Source: Daucus carota subsp. sativus
Lineage: Eukaryota > Streptophyta > Magnoliopsida > Apiales > Apiaceae
DNA length: 64,000 nt
Assembly: GCF_001625215.2 (NCBI RefSeq)
Contig: NC_030381.2
Span: forward strand, 49,685,214-49,749,213
Direction: 5' to 3'
In this document: piece after piece, positions 1-13,460 of the stretch
How positions within the stretch are numbered: position 1 is the first letter of the stretch
Layout of the letters: each line of letters begins with the position of its first letter
Notes under the pieces: generated by a model
The model's input: only the letters and a program-made list of their open reading frames with translations
Database searches by the model: none
Told to the model about the DNA's origin: nothing
Program-made: the position numbers and the translations under genes

Positions 1-1049
1 ATTTTTATTCACAGTCTCACAGATAACTACTCGAGTTCTAAATAATCACCAACGACTGATCAAACATGAAATCTATCTTATTACAAACTTTAACACCTAT
101 TTCTACTCTATCTCAAACACCCGAAATATCTATATAAAAAAGTCATAGTCCTCAAAACTAGAACTAAATCTTTTGACTTGATTCTTTGCAAACACAAAGA
201 TACACAGATATCTCGTAAGCACCCGGTTTAGTCCCAAAATACGAGAGTGCAGCTAGATTAACGTCAATGAATAGAATTTTTTGATTATCAACACAAGTTA
301 GTTCCATATTACAAATCCGGATCCGTCACTGTCAGCAATTATATACAGACACTGCTTTGCTAACAATATACCACATTTTTAAAAGATTGTGTAACAGCAT
401 AAAAAATTCGTGGAAAGAAGGAAAGTATAGGTCTTTTCGATTAAAATGTAACCAAAACAAAACATATCATATTGAACAGTCCCAGGATTAAAATGACAAA
501 CCTTGATGCCTCAACTCTTCAACAGTCCCAGGATGCACTCATATTTTAAGTTAACGGTCGAAAATAGCCATTTTCGACTAGAATTTGACGGTCGAAAATA
601 GCAGCTTTTCTTGTAGTGCAAACTTCTGTTCTATATTTTCTTTTGCAGACGTAGTAGGTAATTTTCAAGCCACATGAATTAGTATAGCTGTATATTTTGT
701 CATTTATTTATCCTTCATTACTGGTGTGCAGGTATTTAAAAATATGTAACCAGACAATCCGACAACTAAAATCAAAACTGAAAGAAACAGAACAACGTGT
801 AATAACTAATAATAAGACACTGGGATTGAATCTAAGGTAAATTTGAATTCACCTAATTAATGTTGACCCTGAACATAAATTCCTAATTCCATCGTAGCAT
901 ATAATTTATTTGTGAATCCAAAAAATTGTAGAAGGGAGCATTTTATATTCTTAATTCTACTAAATAACTGAACTGATTGGAAGAGCTAAATAATTACAGC
1001 AAAATAAAATGTTGGTAATCAGTGGATTGCATGATTGAATTACCTTTAG
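1..1049. other. Intergenic / 3' flank of the cystatin-like gene
   Basis: I see no gene in this AT-rich stretch. The only recognisable structure is a short run near 551-618 carrying repeats of the GGTCGAAAATAGC type and ending in TTTTCTTGTAGTG, the terminus of a CACTA-type miniature element found elsewhere in the window. The base just before 1050 is the end of the minus-strand gene that follows. Confidence 0.5.
551..618. mobile_element. CACTA-type MITE fragment (one terminus)
   Basis: Two copies of a GGTCGAAAATAGC unit are followed by GCTTTTCTTGTAGTG, the inverse of the CACTACAAGAAAA terminus. The same terminal and subterminal sequence occurs at 45379-45470 and 47814-47886. The opposite terminus is not clear here, so the element is probably truncated. 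Confidence 0.5.
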
Positions 1050-1585
1050 TCAGTTGCTCTTGACCCTGACAAATTTAATCCTTATCTTTGTAGTTGGGAT
1101 CAGGGGAGACATAAATAATTTTGTTTCGAAGACTTGAGGATTCCCTTCGTCATCAAGTAAGGAGGCTTCAAATGTGACATAGTAAGTTGTCCCGTTTTCA
1201 GCATCCAATGTTCTCAATACATCAATCACACGGAGAACTTTAACTTTGTCATATATTTCATCATCTTCATCCTGTGCATTTGCATATGTATATATAGTTT
1301 AATTATGATTAGATTACAACAATAGTAATATGGGGTTTAAAAAGTAAAAGAAATGTAGAAGAACACTTGAGACAAACCTTATCACTGTCAAACCGGTGGA
1401 GAGCAATGTTATACTGGTGGAGAACAAACTCACAGAGATTGAGGGGCAGATCAACGGATATCAGTGACAGCCAATCGGGATATGGTACTTTGGGTTCACA
1501 ATACTACAGTGCCACACAATAAAGATAATATTATAGACAAATAACGGAAGACAAGCCCCTCATGATAAATAAAATCACATGTTTT

Positions 1586-1629
<44 letters not shown>

Positions 1630-2649
1630 CGTACAAAGTGGAGAACATTAGCTGATTGTGGTTCTTTCTCATCAAAATCGGAGAGCTTTTCCATACTAAA
1701 GGGAAATACGGGGAGGAATCGCACACCCACATAATCAATTTCTTCCGGAGGGTCTATTTCTTCTCCTGACATCAATTTCCTAACAAGGACAATCTTAAAG
1801 GATGAATAGGGTACATCTGGTGGAAAAGCACAATCTAACACAGTTGCTTGGAATTGGTAGTCACCAGAAGAGGAGGCAGCCTGAAAACTGATATTCAAAT
1901 CTGTACCAAAACAACCAAAACTCATCGCCTTCACCACTCGTACATTACCATAGCACGTACGCTTTCCCTGATAACTGTTGTACACCGCAACAGCCCACCG
2001 AGAGAGATGAAGCAGAGTAATCAAACGAGCTTTAGGGATCGTCACCTCGGGTGGTTTGTAATAACAGTATAAGTAACCAATACCAGTGAGCCCAAAATAA
2101 TCTCTGTATGGATACGACCCAACATCAAAACCCTAATTACAAAAATTACAAAAAATTCAACATACATCCACAGAGCCAAAAATATAAAGAATTTAGGAAG
2201 AGATTAATACATACACGGCTTTTCGCTTCGTCTCTGTGGTATCGTCTCATATCTTTTTGATATTCTCTCGTAGCGATTTTTTCGTCCTCGCTAAGTTTGA
2301 TATAATCATCAATACTGCGGTACACAAGAGCTTCTTGATCATCTTTTTCAAAATCTCCAGTAAATTTGTATCTTTCCTCGTATGTTTCCTCTTGAACCTT
2401 AACTGCTCTGAGAAATTGGGGATACAAGTCCTTCCTCCACATCTGGCGACTCGGGGGAACATGTACATGATCAGGGGGGTTTCCTTTTTCTTCCAAGAAG
2501 TCCTTGGCGAATGGAAAGTTACGCCTGTAATCAATGGCTGCTCTGTCGATGCGCGGCCTCGTTCCCGTCTTTCCCCAAATTTCCACTTCGAGTTCTTCGT
2601 CCGTCAGCTCACTAATCTTCCTTATTCTCTTCTCGCCACCGCTCGCCAT
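1050..2649 (-). CDS. Cystatin-like (UPF0725-like) plant protein, two domains
   Basis: Four exons read leftwards with canonical junctions: 2649-2215, 2132-1635, 1503-1378 and 1271-1050, all phase 0, giving about 426 aa. The first 145 residues are charged and contain a basic start (KRIRK). Exon 2 opens with GFDVGSYPYRDYFGLTGIGY and leads into a cystatin/monellin-like fold segment. Exon 4 carries a second similar strand pattern (VLRVIDVLRTLDAENG, then TYYVTFEA and FETKLF). This resembles the plant UPF0725/cystatin-like families. The inhibitory QxVxG loop of true cystatins is absent, so protease inhibition should not be assumed. A TG/AG microsatellite sits directly after the exon 2 donor. The start at 2649 is the first Met of a long open exon. 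Biochemical role unknown. Confidence 0.65.
1590..1628. repeat. (TG)n(AG)n microsatellite beside a splice donor
   Basis: Alternating TG then AG dinucleotides. On the gene strand this is a CT/CA tract beginning a few bases after the GTACGT donor of cystatin-like exon 2. Confidence 0.9.
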
Positions 2650-5098
2650 TGTCGAACCCTAATTGCTTTCCTGCGTTCAGGTATACATGAGGCCCGTTTT
2701 TGGCATGAGTTAAAACTTACGAGTAGTACGTGGATGATCATGTTAGTTTGAACTTTGAATATAATGGTTAAGATTTTTATAATAACAAAAAATATTTATA
2801 TCTAAATAAAAAATTTATATTTTATTTTTCAAGGTCCTATACCATATTAAACTTCATCTTCTCGTACTGTAGGCACAGCTTATATTGCATTTCGTGAGGG
2901 TTTGAAGGGCATGAATGTGTGCCATGCCATATTAAACTTCATCCTCTCATAGTATAGATTAGGCCTGGCAATTTGACACGTAAAACGCTAACACGAAACG
3001 AAACGACACGAAAAAAATGGATATGGGTTTTGATTTTCGATACACGAAACACGAAAGTACACGAACACGAAATTACACGATAGATTTCGTGTCGGATATG
3101 GGTTTTCATTTGGGGTACACAAAATACACGAAAGTACACGAAATATTTGTAGATTATATTTATTATATATATGTAATGATATATTAAAGAGTTAATTGCA
3201 ATTGGCACCCCCTTGGTTTCGGCTTATTACACATTGCACCTAATAGTTTTGAAAAATACACTTTGCAGCCCCAGACTTTTAACCCGTAGACACTTTGCAC
3301 CCTTTCCGTTAATTTCTGCCGTTACCGTTAACTTTTGTAGGGGCATTTTGGGAAATTTAATTATATTTAATTAAAATCAGACTTTTATTTAAATTTTCTG
3401 ACCATCTAAACGATATTTTTCAGAAAAACTTAAAGAACGAAAGTTGTAGAGAATAAAAAGATCTTTTTAGAACAATAAGGTTCAAAATTTAAATAATTAT
3501 TTAAAAACGATTGTTCATTTTTACAAGATTGCTAATTTTTGAATTTTTTAAAAATAATTATAAAAAGAATTACGAAAGTTTTGAACCTTGTAGTTCTCTT
3601 TTTCACTACTTTATACATATTTTTTAACCTCCGTGCCCAACCCATTTGATAAGAAATGGGAGGGACGGAGGGAGTATTTAAGTAGGTTTATTGACAAAAG
3701 CGCGGCTATTGTCATACTTTGCTGCAGCTGAATTGGCACGGTGTGTTTTTATGTTACAGTTTTCAAACATTTTGAATCACTCTACGTAACTAATCTGAGA
3801 TGACCACACGACAGAAGATCAGGCCATCTAGACCACCTTTTGTTGGTTTTTTGTGGTTACCATGTAATTACAATGAAAATTCTTACAAGTTAAATAAAGA
3901 CAATGAAATATCATATGGTTTAAATGTCAACTTATGAACAAAATTTCATGATTCTTATATCCTTGTCTAAAGTAGCAGCAAAATGACTGACTGCAATTAC
4001 GACGAAGTTTACTCTGCTAGAAACTACTAGTTCAAATAGATTCCCCTGGCTAAAAGCCCTGTTGAGAAGAAGGAATGTCCAGATACTGGAACCATATTCC
4101 CCAACTACAAATTCCCTTACACAGTTTGTCACAGCTTAAGGTCACTTGACAGGGTGAATGACCCAGACACTGTAATAGCATAAGATAATGGTTTACATTT
4201 GCACTAAAAATGTTAAAAAAGTTCCATTACAGGATAACCGACATATATATCACTAAAAATCAAGACAAGGCATATATATCAAAGTGGTAAACTGACATCT
4301 ATTACAGATAACAACTGTCTTTGAAACATACATTTACTCATAAACTTCTCGGTGATGCCACCTAGATCAGCATTCCACCACCTCTGCCTAATCTGCTTGA
4401 TTATGTGCTTCTACTACTGCAAGTAGAGAGAAGTTGTAATATATTAATACATTATTTAGCATCAGGATTTAATAGAATAGCTATACACTGCACATATAAT
4501 GGTTGTCAAGAAACAGCAGTCAATGTTGTCGTGACAAAATTCGCACATTCACTTTAGCCATGGAATTAAACACACCACTTGGGATTCCTTAAAATCCATC
4601 GGTCACAACACATGTATAAATACCTGTATGCATGGAGTCGTATATATAGTTCATTAACTCGAGAGTCCTTTGAGTTTAAGTCTGTGTAGTAAGCCAGAAC
4701 TAACTACTGAGTATAGAGTAAATCCAGTGAATTTCCATGTCCCTTAATGGAAATGTTTGTTATATCATATATGAATGAACGTAGCTAAACTATTTAATGC
4801 TAATGACTAATGCAAAACACCATATTTCATCATTATAATGCATTCTTAAATGGGAGTAGTTTCTATATACCAAGAACATATCAAGAGACGGGTCACAACA
4901 CCAGGATTGTTGTGTTGCAGACGGCGAGGTCATTCCAGGAGAAGCACCAATAGCAGGTCCACAAGCTTGAGTTTCAGAAGAAACTCCAATAGGTTGAGGT
5001 GACACTGGTGGTGTGACAAATTCAAAGTCAGACCTGAATATTATGGTAACAAAAAACAAGCTAGAAAGGAAATAAAAGAGAAGGCTGTATGTTTCAAA
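2650..5098. other. Intergenic with degraded repeats
   Basis: No gene recognised. At 2957-3140 there is a TAGGCCTGGCAATTTGACACG start followed by ACACGAAA-type subterminal repeats, the look of one end of a hAT non-autonomous element. From about 3188 a GTTAATTGCAATTGGCACCCC start resembles a MULE-type repeat end. At about 3612-3677 a GGGACGGAGGGAGTA end resembles half of a Stowaway MITE. The stretch 4870-5033 may hold an alternative exon of the following gene. Confidence 0.45.
4871..5033 (-). CDS. Possible alternative 3' exon of coiled-coil gene copy A
   Basis: The segment has an ATTCAG acceptor at its right end and a GTATAT donor at its left end. In the phase left by exon 2 it reads SDFEFVTPPVSPQPIGV, then ETQACGPAIGAS. 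Copy B ends its reading frame with ENQASAPAIGASF, so this is the homologous tail, separated here from the first half of exon 3. Confidence 0.4.
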
Positions 5099-7464
5099 CT
5101 AGGAAGACATTGTTTCATATTGAGCTTTGGAATTTTCAAGTATACTCTTAAGTACAAAGGATGTACACCAAAAAACAAAACATAAAGCAAATGGAAGATC
5201 ATTTTTTAATGGCTTTGTTAGCTGGGACAAACCTGTTGAAGGTGCCTTAGTCAATCCAGCAGTAGAGAAACTAGTAGTTGATGGTGCAGCAGCCTGATTT
5301 GAAGGTGACCTACAAATAAATTTATCTTTCAGATTAGAGGAGGCAAGCCAGAAAGAGAAGCAAAGTCAAAAAATCATTTATCAGTAGAAAGGTGAAAAGT
5401 GGTAAGATTTCTTTCGCCAAGTTGAAACTTGCAAGTTGCAACTATATACTTACATTTGTGGAAAGGAATACTAGAATGTTATTTTACATTGGTAAAACAG
5501 ATTAACTTATCCGTTTAATAACACTGGAAAATTGATATTAAAACTTATCCAGTTATCCTTCAACCTTAAATTGACAATAACTGAAAATGTTCATGTACAA
5601 ACAGATGACCCAATATATGTTTCAGTAAATTCCAATCTAAACAATTAGCTCTTTCCAATTTGAAGCACCCTGTTGTACATGTGGATAACAAATTAAATAT
5701 CAGGCTTAAGGTCATAATGAAGTTTTAGTTATAAGTAACTATCATACCGAAACAACAGTCAGCATTACCATGATAAATTATATAAAATGAAGGGTCATAT
5801 ATTGCTCCCTTTTTTATGCTCCACTCAACCATACCCTAAAAATTACAAGGATTGCCGAAAAAAATCATGAAAGTAAACAAAAAGAAACTTCAGTGCTCTC
5901 CAATGATCTGAATGTCACACACAATAACAACAGCATATTCAGAAACAACAATGTAAAATATAATGTGTATTGTGCATATAGATATGTACCCAAAATCTCA
6001 ACGAAAGGAAGAACTTTCAACAATCCCCTCCCTCATCCCCAAAACAGAATCAAAAAGCAGAAAATAGTGTTTTTTACTGATTGCTAGTAACACTCAGTAA
6101 AGTTATCCCATTACCTCCTCACCAACTGCAGCAAGTGATTACTCATCCTCTCAAATTCTTCTTTGGCAGCATCGTACTGAACATTGATCGCCTCAAGTGC
6201 CATAGAAGCCTCATTCTTCTCTGCGTCCAAATTTTGGATTCCAGCTTCAGCTTTTAAATGAACCTCTTTGCATTTATCTCTCTCCGCTTTCAAAGCCTCA
6301 AGTTTCTTTTCCTCCTCAAACAACTCCTTTGTAATCGTAAGTAAGACAGATGTCAGCTCAGCTTTTTTAAACTTTAGAAGATCTACATGACTCGTAGTTC
6401 TCGACAGTTTGTCTTGAGCACTGAATAACTTGCCGGTCACATCATAAAAAACCTGCTGTTGCTTATTATAACGAGCCTTCAAGTCCCCGTCATTCCAATT
6501 TTCCTTGTCTTTAGCAGCAAATTCCAGCTCTTGCTGCTGTGCAATGAATTTGTAAACTTCCATGTTGAAAGTTCTATAATCATCCCCTAATTCTCTCAGT
6601 GCCCTGTAACACCTATTAGCAAGATCAATCTTGTCCTCTGTCTTCAATTTCTCAGTAGAACATGTGAGACGGGCCACCAACTGAGATTTCAATACAAATG
6701 CTGCATTCTCCAGATGTTTACGATCCTCAGGTAAAACCTCTTCTCGAGAATTTGGTTTCATTGCATGTTCAAGCAGGAAAAGAAGGTCAACTTTTGGCTT
6801 CTCTTCAATCGGAGAAGCAGGAAGCTCCACTACTGGTACTTCATCCCTAGTTTCTACAGGTTGCATTTTCTGACCTATATGAGGCATTATTATATAACAT
6901 ATTATAAATACCACCACTTCATTTCATTCAAATATTGAATATAAATCAATAGTCATACAAAATCATTGCTTTTTTGCCCTTCCAAAATTAACTGAACCAA
7001 CTGAAAATAAAGCAATGCGAAACATATTTCGTGAAATGTACATCTTTTGCCACTAGGTAGAGGAGAGATTTATCATGAAAACATCCTATAACATTATTTC
7101 TTAACACAAATATTTTTCACAGAATCTTGCCCTAATCTTGAAATCTAATTTCTTTTACATTACTATGAGGCTATTAGCTACTTGCACTCAAACTGAAAAA
7201 CATCATTTCACACACACACACAGAAACACACACATTTGGGGGATTACCAGCAGAAGGGGCTAGGTGGGTTTGATGTTGATCCTCCTCAACAGCTAAAGCT
7301 TTCTGCTTTCTCTTGTTATACCCACATCTCGCAATGCCCATTTCTCCCTGCACTTTGACCTCCTTTTCCGGCGAGAAAGCAACGGAACTCTGGCGAATCC
7401 TGGTTGATCTTCTTAGCTTTGATGTGTCTACACTCTGCTGCATTCCACATTTTCTCAAGCTCAT
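5099..7464 (-). CDS. Coiled-coil protein of unknown function, copy A
   Basis: Exon 1 is 7464-7248, exon 2 is 6874-6115 and exon 3 starts at 5309. The phases (1, then 2) match the paralogue to the left. Reading exon 3 through to the TAG at 5099 gives about 395 aa. The N-terminus has a basic RRSTRIRQSS patch. Exon 2 encodes a conserved block (TRDEVPVVELPASP, then LPEDRKHLENAA and LKSQLVARLT) and a long Glu/Lys-rich coiled coil. Exon 3 holds a Ser/Thr/Ala-rich tail. The 3' end is uncertain: a further open segment at 5033-4871 begins after a good acceptor and contains CGPAIGAS, matching the C-terminus of copy B, so exon 3 may be skipped or spliced. No known domain recognised; a structural or nuclear role is only a guess. 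Confidence 0.6.
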
Positions 7465-8791
7465 CTTTTTCTTCCTGAAAAAGATATTGTAATACAAGAA
7501 AATTGTAATATATTATATATATTTTGGGGTTTGATAAATTTGAAATGGGAAGTTGCTGATCAGAGCTGCTTTAAAACAGTACAAGTGACAGCCATTACTC
7601 TGAAATATAATTACATTTGCATGCTGTTTGAAAGGGCATGTTTACAGGGTGTGCAGCAGAAATGTAATCAGAATGTATACCAGGAATAGAAAGACTAAAA
7701 GATTCCCGTCTTTTCAAATGTCTTTCTTTCATTTTATTTCAACTGTTACATTTAATTTATTGTTTTTGGATTATAATGGTAGTTCGATCTGGTCTACTCA
7801 GTACATGAAACTTTGCCTCGGAATAAACATTTCCCAGGTGTTTAAGTTGCATAAGTATATTTCCGGGAACTATAGAATGTGAACTTTGCGATTTGGTTCT
7901 GTCCCGGGAAAATTTAAGTTGCATAAGCGGGCCTGTTTGGGAACAAGAATCAGAAGCTGCTTCTGGCTTCTGCTTTTCTTGACCCGTTTGTGTAAAGAAG
8001 TAGAAGCACTTTTAAGAAGCTGAGAATGCTAGCTTCTCTCTCACAGCTTCTGCTTCTTTCCCAAACACTTTATTAACTTATTTACTTCTCACTTCTACCC
8101 CACTTCTCCACTTCTTTAATATAAGCAAGAAGTTACTTCTTTTAAGCTAACCCAAACGGCCCCACTATATTTCCGGGAAGTCGGGAACTATAGATTTAAT
8201 TTTGCAGGAGAATGTTTTCTAGTTACATTTCAAAATTTTACTTCATAGCATAATCAGATCATTTGAGAATGAAAACTAGTATCAGTTAAGATCTCGTTTG
8301 GTCATGCATATCTTGTGGTTTCAGTGAACTTCAGATTTTGAATCGGATTACAGCTAATGTCAAATTAGAGTATTATAATCTAACACGAACCATCATCAAA
8401 ATGCGACAGCATAAATAAATCTCTGAACCTAACACAACTTTTGCATGAAGCTTAAGCATGGAAGACTTCTGTAAATGAATTTTAAGTATCTTCTTCTGGG
8501 ATAGGATTAAAACCCAGCAATTTCTTCAAAGTGTGTCAACCAAGTTGATGAGCAAAAACATTAATGCCTTAAGCCTTCCTCTGAATGTAAAGCATCTCAA
8601 TAGAATTGTTGATCCATTCATATAGAGCGACTGAAAAGCAAACAAAAATCCATAAGTCTGTAAAAAATAACATAGAACCTTTTTAGTCATGCAACAGATC
8701 ATCAGCTGAATACTTCAAATATAATAAGAGATGACCTACAACACCAGAATGGTACCTGTGTAGAAGATTAAGATGGTGAGGCGGAGGTCAT
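7465..8791. other. Intergenic between the coiled-coil paralogues
   Basis: No gene found. It contains a 72-bp tandem duplication starting at 7841 and 7913, with a Tourist-like MITE inserted into the second unit. Confidence 0.5.
7928..8165. mobile_element. Tourist/PIF-Harbinger-like MITE
   Basis: The ends are GGGCCTGTTTGGG and CCCAAACGGCCCC, an inverted pair. Inside is the AGAAGC/CTTCT-rich sequence typical of this family. It interrupts the second copy of a 72-bp tandem repeat between GCATAAG and TATATTTCCGGG; the first copy (7841-7912) shows the unoccupied site. The flanking trinucleotides are TAA and TAT, a near match to the TAA target of this superfamily. Confidence 0.7.
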
Positions 8792-11632
8792 TTAAAAAGA
8801 GGCACCAATTGCAGGTGCAGAAGCCTGATTTTCTGTGTGTTTGTTAGTTTGGAACAAACCTGTGGAAGGTGGAGTTGCCAATTTAGCAAAGAAACTAGTG
8901 GTTGATGGTTTGGTAGCCTGACTAGAGCGAGAAAAACCAACAAGCGATGGTCTAGATGGCCTGCATATACCAAAATCTTCCAGATTACATGAAGCAAAGC
9001 CGGAAAAAGGAAGCAAAGACAAAGAAGAAATCATCACAAAAACATGAAAACTAGTAATATTTCAGTAGCCAAATAGTACACTGCACATATATATAAATAA
9101 AACATGTTTTTGTACAGTTGTGCATAAAGAAATTTACGATATCAAATGGCTAACTTATCTCGTAATATTACTGTACCTTATACTACTATGTTTTATTTTT
9201 TAACAGTAAAGTCAACAACAAATGCAAATGCTAAGGTACAAGCAGATGATGTATAAATGATTCAGTAAATTTCAATATAAACAATAAGCGCACTCCAACT
9301 TGAAGCACTTGAAGCACTCCCATACGTGTTCTGACAATAAACAATTAACGATATACTAGAAAATAAGAATAAAACTGCTGGTAAAGTATTTACAAAATTG
9401 AATTACTATCTTACTTAAAATAACACTCGTAGTTATCATGCTAGACTATACAAAACTCAAAAAATTGTCTATCTATCTTCTCTTACACCAAATGTTAGAA
9501 ATGAACCCTCAATTCATACATTACTATTCCAGATGCAAAAACATCTACATTTGTCCACCTAACAAACATGTGCTACCATTATGATTGTCAAAAACATGTA
9601 AAGCTATGACACTATCCAAAGATCTGAATATAAGAAGGGTGTGTCCAGAAACACCAAACAAAAGTTATTGTGTATCGAAGATACAAATTTGAACCAAAAT
9701 AACTATAAGAATAAAAAATTTACCAATTAGAAGGCAGATCACAGTTTCCACTTTCCAAAACTTGGTGATGATTAGTATTTCAAAAGGTAGGTAAAGTTAT
9801 CCCATTACCTCCTTATTGAGCAAAGCAAGTGCTTAGAAATCCTCTCAAATTCTTCCTTGGCAGTGTTATAACGTGCATTGATTGCCTTAAATGCCACAGA
9901 AGCCTCATTCTTCTCTGCGCCCAATTTTTCAAGTCCAGATTTGATCTCAGAATGGGACTCTTTGAATTGATCCCGCTCTTCTGTCAGAGTCTTAACTCTC
10001 TCTTCTTCCTCAGACAACTCCTCTGTAAGCATAAGTAACAGAGCTGTCAGCTCCTCTTTTTTAAACATCAAAAGTTCTGCCTGAGTCTTAGATCTAGACA
10101 ATTTGTCTTGAAGACTGAACAACTTCTCAGTCACTTCAGACAGAAACTGCACTTGTTGAATATAACGAGCCTTCAAGTCCCCGTCGTTCTGATTTTCAAT
10201 ATCTTTAGCAGCAGATTCTACCTCTTGGTGTTGTGTAATTAGTTTATTAACTTGACTGCTAAATGATATATAATCATCTCCTAATTCTCTCAATGCAATG
10301 TAACACCTACTAGCAAGATTAACCATGTCCTCAGTCTTCAAATTGTCAGCAGAACTTGTGAGGCGAGCCACCAACTGAGATTTTAATACAGATGCTGCAT
10401 TCACCAGATGTTGACGATCCTCTGGTAAAATTTCTTCTGGAGACTTTGGTTTCAATGCATGTTTACGCAGGACACGAAAGTCACATTTTGGCTTTTCTTC
10501 CTCCGGTGAAGATGGAATCTCCACCACCGGTATCCCATCCCTAGTTTCGCCAAGTGCCATTTCACAACCTATAATGAGCAAAACTATATGACCATATTGC
10601 TATTGCAACATCATTTCACTGCAATATGATTCACCTGGCAATCAATCATCTCGTAGTGGCTAACTTATAAACCATTATTTAACCATATAAAACCTAATTG
10701 TAGATAGCATATGATGGCACATACTCAAGTCATCTAAACAGAAGAAAGCAACTACCGTATTCGTATATGTAAACATAAACAATATACGGTTTGTCAGATA
10801 TCTATTCAGTCCCATTAAATGGATTAGAGATTCATCAAGGAGATCTTAGAACTCTTATTGTCAGCACAAACATGTACCAAATTTCAGCCTCGTAGTTTTC
10901 TAGGATCTACTTCACTACTAACTTTGCATCTTTGCAATTCAAGGTTGTAAATCATATACACGGCCGAAACTAAAAGCCAATACATTCATTCTACTAGCAT
11001 ATTACTAACTAATTAAAGTCTTAACCATCCTAACTCTCAAAGATTTCAGCTACTAAGTCTGTCAACACCAAAGAAAAACATGATAAAAAATAGTACTTGC
11101 AATGCATAATAATATGCAACTACATCTGTTGTCAAACAGACAAACACAATCATATCTTTTGTTATTAAATTCTTATAGTTCATCACACAATCTTCACACC
11201 TGACCATCTTAGAAAACATTACTTTTCTCCCAAATATTCATCTCAGAATCTTACCCAAATCATAAAAATCCATGTGTTACATTACTATTAGTAATAGTCT
11301 ATTACTCACCGCATTCAACAAAAACAGGCACATATAAAAAATAACTAAACTTCGAACATCGAAAAAAAATAAATTAACTGATGGAAAAAATAAACAAAAG
11401 GGGTGTTACCATTAGTGACCAGGGTGGGTTCTTGGAGCTGCTGGTCTTGTTGAAATGCAAAAGACTTGAGCTTTTTCTTGCTGCACCTTCCAATGGGATG
11501 TTTTCTTGGGACTTGTTCTTGGCTTTCCGAAGAGTCTGAGGCATAAGTGGTGACCACTGGACTCTGTCGAAGCCTGGCTGATCTTCTCACATTTGCTGTT
11601 TCATCACTCTCTTGCAATTTTCTTGAACTCAT
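8792..11632 (-). CDS. Coiled-coil protein of unknown function, copy B
   Basis: Three exons, 11632-11410, 10568-9809 and 8960-8792, sum to 1152 nt (383 aa) with phases 1 and 2, identical to copy A. The start is MSSRKLQESDE followed by a basic RRSARLRQS patch. The second exon is 760 nt in both copies. It encodes GETRDGIPVVEIPSSPEEEK, conserved LPEDRQHLVNAA and LKSQLVARLT, then a long Glu/Lys coiled coil ending LLCSIRR. The tail is Ser/Thr/Pro-rich and ends APAIGASF. No enzymatic motif is visible. The two genes are head-to-tail tandem duplicates that have diverged strongly while keeping their gene structure. I do not recognise the family. Confidence 0.75.
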
Positions 11633-12362
11633 ATTTTGTTTTCTTGAATGCAGCTGTTGTTTTTGTGTGTTTACTGTGTAGATATAAAAGGGGTTTGTAA
11701 ATTTGATCCAACGGCTCCAAGGGGATTGTTGAAGAGGGTATGTTGACAGGGTGCAGAGCAGAATTGTGATCAGTTTTTTTACCCGGAATGGAAAAAATAC
11801 AAGATGGCCATAGTTTCGGAATCATGTTGCTTTTGTTGGGGCGTCCTTTCCCATGATATATTTTCTAATAAACGGTGATACCCTCTTTCTCAAACTCGAT
11901 GATTATTCACAGTTAATTATCGATTAATTCTTATTTCGTAATTCGCTGATAAATTCCATTAATTCTTAATTAATTTTTGTTCCGTGATTTCATCGATTAA
12001 GTCTGATTCTCGCTTTTTACAACATTGATGATACCGATTAATTCCTGTTCTATAATTCTAAACTGATTAAATTTTCGATTAATTACTAATCAATTTGAAA
12101 AATAATTCAATTAATATTTGGTTAATCTTTATTTTGTATTTTCGTCATCAAATTTCCGTTTTTTACACTGCTGCGTATGGTTATGTAACAAATATCATAA
12201 ATTTTCTTATTCTAAAAAATTTCACAGGATCTGACAACTTTTTCCGAATACATGCTAGCTCTATGTTCTGGACTAGCTCTTTGCAATTTGCATTGTTTCG
12301 AGAATTCAACACATCACGTGGGTAAATTAATTATTTCAGACAATAAACTACGTCTGTAGCTG

Positions 12363-12594
12363 CTCCCTATATTTTTTTTTATACGACGCTTTAATTTTTG
12401 GCACACATTTTTAAGTGCTTTGACCGGGTAGTTAAAAAAATTATTCTTTAAATTTTTTTTCTGAATAATAATATATAATCAAAATTTTTATTCAAAAAAA
12501 GGAAATTCAAAAGATAATATTTTTAACTACCGGGTTAAAGCACTTAAAAGTGTGTGCCAAAAGTAAAAGCATTATATAAAAAAAATAGAGGGAG
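12363..12594. mobile_element. Stowaway-like MITE
   Basis: Inverted arms of roughly 85 bp: CTCCCTATATTTTTTTT at the left and AATAGAGGGAG at the right, with GGCACACA and AAGTGCTTTGACC matched in inverted order inside both arms. The right flank is TA; the left flank is TG, so one base of the TA target appears mutated. Confidence 0.75.
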
Positions 12595-13460
12595 TAGTTT
12601 ATTAGAGCAACCCAATGGTGTTACCTGTTTTGAACCCCTAAAATATAATATATTAATGGTTACTTAAAATATAGGTAAGTAAAAAGTTGTTTTACTCCAA
12701 CGGTATTCCTTATAATCAACTCAATATCTGGAAAAAGTAATATTTTATTAGAATTTCTATTATGATGGGGGAGATAAAAAAGGGAGGGAAAATGAAAAAT
12801 GAAAGAAAATAAGAGAAGGAGATGAAGTGGAAGAAATAATTGAAATTTATAAATTTATTAAGAATTCAATACACAATTATCTAGAATAAATATATATTAG
12901 TTAAAATAATATTTTATACATTACTAATAAATACTTTTTCCTACATCACATTATTTTACACGTCAAACTCTTCCGCCGGACCTTTAACTTGATAATTGAG
13001 ATAGTACTGTAATGGAGGTGGATTGGGAGATTGGTACAGAAAATAGTGTAAAGAAGGGAAGGTTCCATGAGTCCATGACCCAATGGATAGAAATAAAAAG
13101 AGTAGGATCGGTGTCATTGTCCAGCAATTTAACTCTACCTGTTGATAAATATCTCTTATGAGTTATGATTATCTTCTCCCATTTTTTTTCCCGGATTAAA
13201 AATCACTTTGTAAAGATTTTGTTGTTGGTAAAAACATGGTTCTCAAATCTACCTTGAGAAATAAATTTTAATATCAAAATAATATTATTTTTCTAGAAAC
13301 TTTTTTATTTTGAACTTTCAAATTATTATTAAATATATGAATATACATTAATTACCGTTTTTGGATAAGATTATCTGGACCATATACAGATAAGATTTAC
13401 AAACACTTTCTCTCTTTTTGACTAATCTAACATTATTTCACCTTCTTTCCTACACTATTC

